DNA of 64,000 nt, taken from positions 3,848,501 through 3,912,500 of the forward strand of contig NZ_CP107811.1 in the NCBI RefSeq assembly GCF_036346105.1. The letters run 5' to 3'. The notes below the pieces were generated by a model. It ran no database searches and was not told the DNA's origin. It was given only the letters and a program-made list of their open reading frames with translations. This document shows, one piece after another, positions 56,498-64,000 of this stretch (position 1 is the first letter of the stretch; the number at the start of each line of letters is the position of its first letter). The position numbers were made by a program, and so were the translations under genes. The DNA comes from Streptomyces sp. NBC_00539. GTDB lineage: Bacteria > Actinomycetota > Actinomycetes > Streptomycetales > Streptomycetaceae.

Positions 56498-56675
56498 TGC
56501 GGCCCGGCCGCTCGGTGTGACGAAACCCGCGCGCTGTTTCCCGTACCGCCCCCTCCCGGTCCCTGGAACCCGGCGGGGGCGGTGTGCGTTCATAATTGGA
56601 ACCACCCGTGGTTGAAACCACCCGTGCCGCGCGCCGCGCAGCGGACGTCCCCCGATCCAGGAGAGCCCGGAACTC

Positions 56676-57383
56676 GTGTACACGCTTGCGCTCGCCCCTG
56701 AGTGGCTGTCCCCGGACTATCTGATCTCGAACTTCGGCCTGGTCGGCATCCTGGTCATCGTCTTCGCCGAATCGGGGCTGTTCGCGTTCCTCCCCGGTGA
56801 CTCCCTGCTGTTCACGGCAGGTCTGCTGGTCGCCAACGGCGAGTACCTCCACGAGCCGCTGTGGCTGGTCTGCACGCTGATCGTGGCCGCCGCGATCCTC
56901 GGTGACCAGGTGGGATACCTGATCGGCAAGTTCTTCGGGCCCAAGCTGTTCAGCCGGCCGAACTCCAGGCTGTTCAAGCGGGAGAACCTCGACGCGGCGC
57001 ACGACTTCATGGACAAGCACGGCCCCAAGGCCATAGTGCTCGCCCGTTTCGTCCCGATCATCCGTACGTTCGCGCCCATGGTCGCGGGCGCCGGCGCGAT
57101 GAAGTACCGCACTTTCCTGGCGTTCAACGTCATCGGCGGCACCGTCTGGGGCGCGGGCGTGACGCTGCTCGGGTACAACCTGGGCCAGTTCGACCTCATC
57201 AAGAACAACATCGAGACGATCTTCATCGGCATCGTCCTCATCTCGGTGATCCCGGTGATCTTCGAGGTGCTCAAGGCGCGCAAGCAGAAGAAGGCCGCCG
57301 GCGCCGGGGCTCCGGCCGCCGTGGGCCGCCAGCGGGAGGCCGAACCCCAGGCCTCCGGCCGCGGCCGCCACGCCAAGCGCTGA
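56676..57383 (+). CDS. DedA family membrane protein
   Basis: Protein of 235 residues; GTG at 56676. DedA/SNARE-associated domain: FAESGLFAFLPGDSLLFTAG, AAAILGDQVGYLIGKFFGPK, and PKAIVLARFVPIIRTFAPMV. Four to five membrane helices and a basic C-terminal tail. DedA proteins act as membrane transporters, including undecaprenyl-phosphate flippases. Two copies of AACCACCCGTG (56600 and 56616) sit in its upstream region. Confidence 0.92.
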   Translation: MYTLALAPEWLSPDYLISNFGLVGILVIVFAESGLFAFLPGDSLLFTAGLLVANGEYLHEPLWLVCTLIVAAAILGDQVGYLIGKFFGPKLFSRPNSRLFKRENLDAAHDFMDKHGPKAIVLARFVPIIRTFAPMVAGAGAMKYRTFLAFNVIGGTVWGAGVTLLGYNLGQFDLIKNNIETIFIGIVLISVIPVIFEVLKARKQKKAAGAGAPAAVGRQREAEPQASGRGRHAKR

Positions 57384-57417
57384 CCGGCCGCCCGCGTACC
57401 GGGCCACCGCACGCCCC

Positions 57418-57452
57418 ACGGCGCCCCGGAGGCAAGGCCTCCGGGGCGCCGT
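57418..57452. terminator. Bidirectional terminator, 16-bp stem
   Basis: Arms 57418-57433 and 57437-57452 with a 3-nt loop, perfect over 16 bp. It lies between the convergent DedA and ThrE-type genes. Confidence 0.85.
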
Positions 57453-57469
57453 CGCGTGCGCAGAGGGGC

Positions 57470-59110
57470 TCAGAAGCCGCGGGTGCGCTTCGCCGCCCGG
57501 CGGGTGGCCGCGCTCGCGGCTCCCGGGATGCGCATGAACAGCCGTGAGGTCTCGGACCCCAGGTTCACGCCGATCGCGATGGCCAGGGCGATGGCGGCGG
57601 CGTTCACGAGCGAGGCGAGGCCCTCGTTCAGCCGGTTCTCGGCGATCAGCAGCAGCCCGTAGTACGTCGCCGAGCCCGGGAGCAGCGGGCCGATGGCCGC
57701 CGTCGTGTAGGGCAGCGCGGAGGCGAAGCGGTAGCGGGAGAAGAGCTGCCCGAAGAGGCCGACCAGCCCCGCCGCGATCGCCGTGGACGGCACCGGCGGG
57801 ATGCCGCCCGCGTAGTGAAGGGCCCCGAAGGTCACCCAGGCGACCCCGCCGTTCAAGGTCACGATCCCCACGGTGGAGCGTTCCTGCTGGAGCAGGATCG
57901 CGAAGGTGAACACCAGCACCATCGAGGCCGCGATCTGGACCAGCGGCCGCTGCGTGATCAGCAGCACTTCGTCGGGATTGGGCTTCGCGTGCAGCTGGAG
58001 CCCGACGTACAGCACCACCAGGACGCCCATGATGATGCCGATGAAGAGGTACATGACCTCCAGCAGCCGGGCGGAGGCGGTGATGTAGAAGCCGGTCAGG
58101 CCGTCCTGCACGGCCGCGACCAGGGCCCGCCCCGGAAGCAGCGCGAACAGCCCACCGGTGATCACCGCGGAGGCGCGCACGTCTATGTCGGCGAGCTTGA
58201 GCGCCACCCCGATCGCGGCGGGCGGCATCGCGGCCACCACGAACTGGTAGAACTCCGGCAGTCCGCGCCCGGCGCAGAGCCAGGCCAGCCGGTCGCCCAG
58301 GACCGCGCCGACGGCGGCGGCGAGGAAGACGAACACCCCACCGCCGACCAGGGTGGAGGCGGCCCCGGCGAGCAGTCCGGCTGCGGCGGTGAGCACCCAG
58401 CCGGGGTACGGGTGCCGGTTGCGCCGGATCTCCGCGAGGCGGCGGTAGGCCTCCTCCAGGGACACGTCGATCTCGTGGGCGCTGATGTCGTCCACCAGCC
58501 GGTAGACGGCCGCGAGGCGGGTGTAGTCGGTGCCCCGGCGGCGTACGGTCCGGCTCGCCGAGACCGGGTCGCCCACCAGGGAGGGCTGGTGGGTGATCGA
58601 CAGCAGGGTGAAGGTGACCGTGGGCTCGCAGCGGTCCAGCCCGTAGCTGCGGGCCACGGCGAACATGGCGGCCTCGACGTCCTCGGCCCCCTCGCCGCCC
58701 GCGAGGAGCAGCTCGCCGATGCGCAGCGTGAGGTCGAGTACGCGGCCCACGGCGGGCCCGGCCTCGCTCTGCTTCTGCACCTGCTCGGGAACGGGCCGGA
58801 CGTCCACCGGCATGCGCAGCATGGTGCGCATGCGGTCCTGCCACGGGGACTGCGTCATCGCGGCCATCGGGAAGCCCTGGCCCGGGGTGTACGCGGGCGG
58901 CGAGTGCTGGGCGCTGTAGGTGGCCGGGGGAGCGAAAGCGGAACCCTCGGGCTCGGCGGGCTGGGCGGCCAGGCCGTCGGGGACGGCGAACTCGGAGGTC
59001 GGCTGGTCCTCTTCGGGCGCGTCGGGGGCCGTCCCGGCCGGCCGGGCGAATGCGCTGTGCGCCTCGTCGGACGTGGGCTTCTTGTCTTCTGCCCCGTCGG
59101 CCTCCGCCAC
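57470..59110 (-). CDS. ThrE-type threonine/serine exporter-like protein
   Basis: Protein of 546 residues; GTG at 59110 with GGAGG (a TTG at 59125 is also open). The soluble N-terminal part (to about 250) includes a segment ELLLAGGEGAEDVEAAMFAV and CEPTVTFTLLSITHQPSL, as in the ThrE/YjjP module. Then about ten membrane helices follow, with the YjjP and YjjB halves in one chain. It exports small amino acids in Corynebacterium; here the substrate is inferred. A Pro/Ala-rich tail of about 100 residues precedes the domain. Confidence 0.86.
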   Translation of the reverse strand: MAEADGAEDKKPTSDEAHSAFARPAGTAPDAPEEDQPTSEFAVPDGLAAQPAEPEGSAFAPPATYSAQHSPPAYTPGQGFPMAAMTQSPWQDRMRTMLRMPVDVRPVPEQVQKQSEAGPAVGRVLDLTLRIGELLLAGGEGAEDVEAAMFAVARSYGLDRCEPTVTFTLLSITHQPSLVGDPVSASRTVRRRGTDYTRLAAVYRLVDDISAHEIDVSLEEAYRRLAEIRRNRHPYPGWVLTAAAGLLAGAASTLVGGGVFVFLAAAVGAVLGDRLAWLCAGRGLPEFYQFVVAAMPPAAIGVALKLADIDVRASAVITGGLFALLPGRALVAAVQDGLTGFYITASARLLEVMYLFIGIIMGVLVVLYVGLQLHAKPNPDEVLLITQRPLVQIAASMVLVFTFAILLQQERSTVGIVTLNGGVAWVTFGALHYAGGIPPVPSTAIAAGLVGLFGQLFSRYRFASALPYTTAAIGPLLPGSATYYGLLLIAENRLNEGLASLVNAAAIALAIAIGVNLGSETSRLFMRIPGAASAATRRAAKRTRGF

Positions 59111-59244
59111 GCGTCCTCCAGTCAACGATCACCAGCGGTATCAGTATGCGGAATCGTTTCCTCCCCGGCGAAGCGGAACCCCGTCGCGACCCCGGCACGG
59201 AACCCGGCACGGGTGTTGCACCGGGCGCCGGGCGGTACCCGTTG

Positions 59245-59292
59245 CCCGGACCCGGACCCGGACCCGGACCCGGACCCGGACCCGGACCCGGA
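59245..59292. repeat. Hexanucleotide tandem repeat (CCCGGA)x8
   Basis: Eight exact copies of CCCGGA from 59245 to 59292, between the ThrE-type start and the ppa terminator. Hexamer tracts of this kind are unstable by slippage and can alter spacing of a promoter. Confidence 0.9.
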
Positions 59293-59300
59293 CACGACGA

Positions 59301-59332
59301 CGGGCGGCGCCCCCTTCGGGGGGCACCGCCCG
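59301..59332 (-). terminator. Terminator hairpin after ppa
   Basis: 14-bp stem with one mismatch around a TTC loop (59301-59314 with 59319-59332), 54 bp behind the ppa stop. Confidence 0.72.
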
Positions 59333-59385
59333 CGGTGTCACAGGGGTGACGGGACGTCCCGCTCACCCACGTCCGAGCACAGGGC

Positions 59386-59880
59386 TCAGTGGTGGCCGCC
59401 CTGGGCCTCCAGGCGCTTGTACGAGGCCTCGATCTCGGCCTCGGCCTCGGCGCGGCCCACCCAGTTGGCGCCCTCGACCGACTTGCCCGGCTCCAGGTCC
59501 TTGTAGACCTCGAAGAAGTGCTGGATCTCCAGGCGGTCGAACTCGGAGACGTGGTGGATGTCGCGCAGGTGCTCGACGCGCGGGTCGGAGGCCGGCACGC
59601 ACAGCAGCTTGTCGTCGCCGCCCGCCTCGTCCGTCATGCGGAACATGCCGATCGCGCGGCACTTGATCAGGCAGCCCGGGAAGGTCGGCTCGTCGAGGAT
59701 GACCAGCGCGTCCAGCGGGTCGCCGTCCTCGCCGAGGGTGTTCTCGACGAAGCCGTAGTCCGCCGGGTAGCTGGTGGAGGTGAACAGGCGACGGTCCAGA
59801 CGGATCCGGCCGGTCTCGTGGTCCACCTCGTACTTGTTCCGCGAACCCTTGGGGATCTCGATGGTGACGTCGAACTCCAC
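59386..59880 (-). CDS. ppa: Inorganic pyrophosphatase
   Basis: Protein of 164 residues; GTG at 59880 (reads [12 protein letters not shown]) with GGAGGAG at 6 nt. Family I pyrophosphatase: [20 protein letters not shown], the signature [17 protein letters not shown] (Asp ligands) and [20 protein letters not shown]. Length matches the usual about 165 residues. Hydrolyses PPi in the cytoplasm to drive biosynthesis. Divergent from dacB. Confidence 0.97.
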   Translation of the reverse strand: MEFDVTIEIPKGSRNKYEVDHETGRIRLDRRLFTSTSYPADYGFVENTLGEDGDPLDALVILDEPTFPGCLIKCRAIGMFRMTDEAGGDDKLLCVPASDPRVEHLRDIHHVSEFDRLEIQHFFEVYKDLEPGKSVEGANWVGRAEAEAEIEASYKRLEAQGGHH

Positions 59881-60038
59881 GTCCTGCTCCTCCATGATCA
59901 GCTTCATGCTTCGAGACTGCATTGATTCAGCGCGCCCGTCCGGCCCAGCCCAACCGGGTGGGTGCCATGCTCGCGGCAAGACGCAATGGTTAAGTGTCCC
60001 TCACGCATATGTGTGATCGCGAAAGGGGCTGGTCCGAG

Positions 60039-61463
60039 GTGCCTCCGGTCAAGACGTGGCAGCTCATCGCGGGGTCGGCCGTCGCCGGCCTCGCCCTGTC
60101 GGCCGTGACGGTGGCCGCCGCGGGTCCATGGGACTCCGGCCAGCGTAAGGCCGAGCGGGACAGGGCCGCCTCCTGGAGCCTCATGGGTGGCGCAGATCAC
60201 GCGGCGGGCTCGCTCCCGCAGGCCGCCCCGAGCGCGCCCGGCGTGCTCGCCGGGATCGGCCCGGGCGTCGCCCGCAAGGCGGGAGCGCCCGACCCCGGCG
60301 CTCTGGCGGCCGCGCTGGAGCCCCTGCTGGCCGATCCCGTCCTCGGCACCGCCCGTACCGCCTCGGTCGTGGACGCGGCGACGGGCGAGGTGCTGTACGA
60401 GTCCGGGCCGCGCGACGCCATGACCCCCGCCTCCACCGTCAAGATCGCCACCGCTTCGGCCGCCCTGGCCGCCCTGGGGCCCGAGTACCGGATCCGCACC
60501 ACGGTGGTCCCCGCAGCCGCACCCGGGCAGGTCGTCCTCGTCGGCGGCGGCGACCCCTCGCTCACCGCGATGAAGAAGAGCCCCGCCGGGTCCGGCGGCA
60601 GCCTCGTCGCGCTCGCCGCCGACACCGCCCAGGCGCTCAAGGCAGCCGGCACGGACTCGGTGACCCTGGGCTACGACGACTCCCTCTACAGCGGCCCGGT
60701 CCGCCACCCGATCGGCGAGAACGACAACCTCGCCCCCGTCACCGCCCTCATGGCCGACGAGGGCCGGCCCGGCGAATCGCCCTCGGGTCCCGTCGAGCGG
60801 AGCAAGGACCCCGCCCAGGACACCGCCCGCGCCTTCGCCGCCCTGTTGAAGGAACGCGGCATCAAGGTCACCGCCGACCCGGCGAGGGACAAGGCGCCCG
60901 CGGGCGCCCGGCCACTGGCCACCACCTTGTCCGCGCCGCTCGGCGGCCTCGTCGAGCGGATGCTGACCAACAGCGACAACGACATCGCCGAGGCCCTCGC
61001 CCGCCAGACGGCCATCGCCTCCGGCCAGCCCGCCAGCTTCGAGGGCGCCGAGAAGGCGGTGACCGCCAAGCTCGCCTCCCTCGGCGTCGACACCGCCGGC
61101 GCGCGCTTCGCCGACGGCAGCGGCCTCAACCGGGCCGACAAGGTCAGCAGCAGCCTGCTCACCGGCCTCCTCGTCCGCGCCGCCGACCCGCAGCGGCCGG
61201 AGCTGCGCCCGGTCCTGACCGGACTCCCGGTCGCCGGATTCACCGGCACCCTGCGCACCCGCAACACGGGCGGCTCCCAGGCCGCCGGCCTGGTCAGGGC
61301 CAAGACGGGGACCCTGAGCGGCGTGAACGCCCTCGCCGGGACCGTCGTGGCCCCCTCGGGGCGGCTGCTGGCCTTCGCGTTCCTGAGCGCGAACGGCCCC
61401 GACGGCCCGACCGCCGAGCGGGGCCTGGACAAGCTCGCGGCCGCGGTGGCGGCCACACCGTAG
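60039..61463 (+). CDS. dacB: D-alanyl-D-alanine carboxypeptidase/endopeptidase (PBP4 type)
   Basis: Protein of 474 residues; GTG at 60039. N-terminal signal-anchor (TWQLIAGSAVAGLALSAVTV), then class C PBP motifs: PASTVKIATA (S-x-x-K), NSDNDIAEAL (S-D-N) and AKTGTLSGVN (KTG). The family trims cell-wall peptides. Gene order after ppa is the standard Streptomyces one. Confidence 0.94.
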   Translation: MPPVKTWQLIAGSAVAGLALSAVTVAAAGPWDSGQRKAERDRAASWSLMGGADHAAGSLPQAAPSAPGVLAGIGPGVARKAGAPDPGALAAALEPLLADPVLGTARTASVVDAATGEVLYESGPRDAMTPASTVKIATASAALAALGPEYRIRTTVVPAAAPGQVVLVGGGDPSLTAMKKSPAGSGGSLVALAADTAQALKAAGTDSVTLGYDDSLYSGPVRHPIGENDNLAPVTALMADEGRPGESPSGPVERSKDPAQDTARAFAALLKERGIKVTADPARDKAPAGARPLATTLSAPLGGLVERMLTNSDNDIAEALARQTAIASGQPASFEGAEKAVTAKLASLGVDTAGARFADGSGLNRADKVSSSLLTGLLVRAADPQRPELRPVLTGLPVAGFTGTLRTRNTGGSQAAGLVRAKTGTLSGVNALAGTVVAPSGRLLAFAFLSANGPDGPTAERGLDKLAAAVAATP

Positions 61464-61533
61464 CCGGGGCGGCCCGCGGCCGGCCGCGGCCGGGGGGATC
61501 CCGCGGACGGGCCGGTCCACGTACGGTTGACGC

Positions 61534-62697
61534 ATGACGAGCATCGGTGGTGCGGAGATGGTCGACTGGAACCTCGCGGTGGCGACCGCGACCCGGCTGG
61601 TCCGGCCCGGCCCGGAGGTCAGCAGGGACGAGGCCCGGGCCGTGGTGGCGGAGCTGCGCGGGCACGCCAGGACGTCGGAACGGCACGTGCGCGACTTCAC
61701 CCGGATGATGGGCGCGCTGCCCGAGGGGACCACCGTCCACGACACGCCCGTCCTGGTCGTCGACCGGGCGGGCTGGGTGCGGGCCAACGTGGCCGGCTTC
61801 CGGGAGCTGCTGGCCCCGCTGCTCGGCAAGATGCGGGAGCGCCGCGGCAACTCCACCGGCGGCGCCGTCTTCGGCGCGGTCGGCGGCAAGGTCACGGGCG
61901 TCGAGCTGGGCATGCTGCTGAGCTTCCTGGCCTCCCGGGTGCTCGGCCAGTACGAGACCTTCGCGCCCGCGACGCTCGACCTGCCGGGCTCGGCCCTGAG
62001 CGGCGGACGGCTGCTGCTCGTCGCCCCGAACATCGTGCACGTCGAGCGGGAGCTGGAGGTGAACCCGCACGACTTCCGGCTGTGGGTGTGCCTGCACGAG
62101 GAGACCCACCGTACGCAGTTCACGGCCGTCCCGTGGCTGCGCGCCCACCTGGAGGGCGAGATCCAGACGTTCCTCGGAGCGACCGAGATGGACCCGATGA
62201 CGGTGCTGGAGCGGCTCCGCGAGGCCGCCCAGTCCTTCGCCGGTGCCCGGCCCGACTCCGAGCGGGGTGACGAGGGCCGGTCGCTGGTCGACCTGGTGCA
62301 GACCCCCGAGCAGCGTGAGGTGCTGGCCCGGCTCACCGCCGTGATGTCGCTGCTGGAGGGCCACGCCGACTTCGTGATGGACGGGGTGGGCCCGGAAGTG
62401 GTGCCCTCGGTGGCCGAGATCAGGGAGAAGTTCCAGCAGCGCCGGGCCAGCGGGGCGGGCCACCTCGACGCCGCGCTGCGCAAGTTGCTGGGCCTCGACG
62501 CGAAGATGCGCCAGTACCGGGACGGCGAACGGTTCGTCCGCGCCGTCGTCGGCCAGGTCGGGATGGAGGGCTTCAACCGGGTCTGGACCTCCCCGAACAC
62601 GCTGCCCACCAAGGCCGAGATCGCCAAGCCCGCGGACTGGGTGGCCCGCGTCCACCGCAAGGGGAGCGAGGGGCGCGACGGGAGCGAAGGGGCGTGA
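61534..62697 (+). CDS. Zinc-dependent metalloprotease (DUF2342)
   Basis: Protein of 387 residues. HEETH (in [15 protein letters not shown]) is the zinc motif of the DUF2342 family, with a conserved Glu/His downstream ([14 protein letters not shown]). The proteins are predicted metallopeptidases; no substrate is known. It lies between dacB and tilS, a conserved actinobacterial arrangement. Confidence 0.92.
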   Translation: MTSIGGAEMVDWNLAVATATRLVRPGPEVSRDEARAVVAELRGHARTSERHVRDFTRMMGALPEGTTVHDTPVLVVDRAGWVRANVAGFRELLAPLLGKMRERRGNSTGGAVFGAVGGKVTGVELGMLLSFLASRVLGQYETFAPATLDLPGSALSGGRLLLVAPNIVHVERELEVNPHDFRLWVCLHEETHRTQFTAVPWLRAHLEGEIQTFLGATEMDPMTVLERLREAAQSFAGARPDSERGDEGRSLVDLVQTPEQREVLARLTAVMSLLEGHADFVMDGVGPEVVPSVAEIREKFQQRRASGAGHLDAALRKLLGLDAKMRQYRDGERFVRAVVGQVGMEGFNRVWTSPNTLPTKAEIAKPADWVARVHRKGSEGRDGSEGA

Positions 62698-62989
62698 ACA
62701 CGCGCACGGCGCGGGGCGCATTGCCGCGTCGGGCAGGTGTGAACTTGTCTCGTTGGGGGAAGCAGCATCACCCTTCCGAGGGACCGTGGGCCGTGGAAGG
62801 GCGTGCGATGCTCAGGGAACGGCTCGGTTCTGTCACCATCGACGCACTCTGAGTGACATTCGGAGTGGCGGCCGGCATGAGGGGCGGTTCCCCGCGGGGG
62901 GCCGCCACCGATACCGGGCGGACCGAGGACACCCCTGCGCACCACCCCCACGCCTCCGAGGCATCCGAACTCCACGAAGGGCACCGGAC

Positions 62990-64000
62990 ATGGGTCCCCA
63001 TCCTGCGGTCGCGGCGATACGCCTGGCGGTCCGCCGCGTACTCCACGACATCCTGACCGACCTGACAGACCCGGCGGACCGGGACGGCGCCGCGCCGCTC
63101 GTCCTCGTCGCCTGCTCGGGCGGCGCCGACTCCATGGCGCTCGCCTCCGCCCTCGCCTTCGAGGCCCCCAAGCTCGGCGTCCGGGCCGGCGGGGTCACCG
63201 TCGACCACGGCCTCCAGGCCGGCTCCGACCTGCGTGCCGCCGAGGTCGTCTCCCGCATGACCGCGCTCCGCCTGGACCCGGTGGAGTCCGTCGCCGTGCG
63301 CGTCGGCCGCGACGGCGGGCCCGAGGCCGCCGCCCGCGATGCCCGTTACGCCGCGCTGGACGAGGCCGCCGGCCGGCTCGGGGCGGTCGCCGTGCTGCTC
63401 GGCCACACGCGTGACGATCAAGCCGAAACCGTCCTGCTGGGCCTCGCCCGGGGCTCCGGCATCCGCTCGCTGTCCGGCATGGCGGAAGTGTCCGGCGGCA
63501 CCGGCCGCAGCCACCGCTACCGGCGCCCGTTCCTCCACATCGACCGGCAGACCGCCCGCAAGGCCTGCATGGTCCAGTCCCTCCCCGTCTGGGACGACCC
63601 GCACAACGCCGACCCCGCCTACACCCGCTCCCGGCTGCGCCACGAGGGGCTGCCCGCCCTCGAGAAGGCGCTCGGCAAGGGCGTCGTCGAGGCGCTCGCC
63701 CGTACCGCCCAGCTCTCCCGCGACGATGCCGACGCCCTGGACGCCTGGGCCGCCGACGCGGAGACCCGCGTGCGCGACGAGGACGGCCGCCTGGAGTGCG
63801 CGAAGCTGTACGCCCTGCCCCCGGCCGTCCGCCGCCGCGTCCTGCGCCGGGCCGTGGTCGCCGCGGGGTCTCCCGCCGGCTCGCTCTTCGCCCGCCACAT
63901 CGAGGAAGTCGACCGACTCATCACCGGATGGCGCGGTCAGGGCGCCATCAACCTGCCCGGCCGGGTCGAGGCCCAGCGGCAGGGTGGCAGACTTGTCATC
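62990..64000 (+). CDS. tilS: tRNA(Ile)-lysidine synthase (partial at window end)
   Basis: ATG at 62990; open to the last base, so the 3' end is missing. The PP-loop motif [20 protein letters not shown] and [19 protein letters not shown], then [20 protein letters not shown] and [20 protein letters not shown] identify TilS. It modifies the wobble C of tRNA-Ile(CAU) to lysidine and is essential. The RBS is weak; the start is set by the family N-terminus. Confidence 0.95.
   Translation, partial: MGPHPAVAAIRLAVRRVLHDILTDLTDPADRDGAAPLVLVACSGGADSMALASALAFEAPKLGVRAGGVTVDHGLQAGSDLRAAEVVSRMTALRLDPVESVAVRVGRDGGPEAAARDARYAALDEAAGRLGAVAVLLGHTRDDQAETVLLGLARGSGIRSLSGMAEVSGGTGRSHRYRRPFLHIDRQTARKACMVQSLPVWDDPHNADPAYTRSRLRHEGLPALEKALGKGVVEALARTAQLSRDDADALDAWAADAETRVRDEDGRLECAKLYALPPAVRRRVLRRAVVAAGSPAGSLFARHIEEVDRLITGWRGQGAINLPGRVEAQRQGGRLVI

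Noticed and set aside
56412-59366. 984-codon minus frame over the DedA and ThrE-type genes
   Set aside because: High-GC shadow frame without motifs, overlapping two convincing genes and a terminator.
59904-62984. 1026-codon minus frame opposite dacB and the metalloprotease
   Set aside because: Covers two genes with full catalytic motifs on the plus strand; composition artefact.

Overview
This window comes from a Streptomyces-type actinobacterial chromosome. GC is very high, starts are often GTG or TTG with purine-rich ribosome sites, and there is a TipA-type MerR regulator, a DUF397/XRE/ATPase cluster of the WhiJ type, ParB-type parS DNA and actinobacterial families throughout. It splits into three regions: a prophage (1 to about 25.26 kb), an actinomycete integrative and conjugative element, AICE (25.26-41.05 kb), and core chromosome (41.1-64 kb).

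Prophage. The late genes run on the minus strand in the order terminase small and large subunits, HNH nuclease, portal, MuF/minor capsid, a small Rmf/CrpP-like protein, scaffold, major capsid, head-tail connectors, tail terminator, tail tube, tail assembly chaperones with a CCCAAAT -1 frameshift site, tape measure, distal tail, fibre and baseplate-like proteins. The window starts inside the next tail gene, so lysis genes, integrase and left end lie outside. Three plus-strand genes interrupt this block: a PD-(D/E)xK nuclease at 11.2 kb and a membrane-protein/soluble-protein pair at 14.3-15.2 kb. All three look like independently transcribed cargo. From 20.4 to 24.0 kb lie minus-strand early genes (wHTH replication-type protein, zinc proteins). 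A divergent repressor sits at 24.2 kb, with three copies of a 16-bp operator around it.

AICE. A 43-bp direct repeat (25259-25301 and 41009-41051) is the 3' half of a tRNA-Thr(CGT) gene. Neither copy has a tRNA 5' half, so the intact tRNA is predicted beyond the left end of the window, with prophage and AICE stacked in tandem in one att site. The AICE carries int and xis, a Prim-Pol plus DUF3631 replication module, and a TraB/FtsK translocase with a 7-bp repeat array next to it that is a clt candidate. It also has spread-type membrane proteins, small zinc proteins, and a GntR (KorSA-like) regulator with three GTCCNNGGAC operators. The right end has a YdcF protein and a low-GC membrane-anchored TPR protein as cargo. 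To the right of the second repeat, a 3' fragment of another integrase gene survives, pointing to a third, lost element.

Chromosome. The order is a serine hydrolase, a consensus parS site, a deletion-fused sigma-factor remnant, a family A DNA polymerase, a DUF2786 protein, a FUSC transporter, the DUF397/ATPase/XRE cluster, an aldehyde dehydrogenase, a PBP2-type transpeptidase, a DinB protein, TipA with its 19-bp-spacer promoter, DedA, a ThrE-type exporter, ppa, dacB, a DUF2342 metalloprotease and tilS (cut by the window end). From general knowledge, the tipA-ppa-dacB-tilS order is conserved in Streptomyces.
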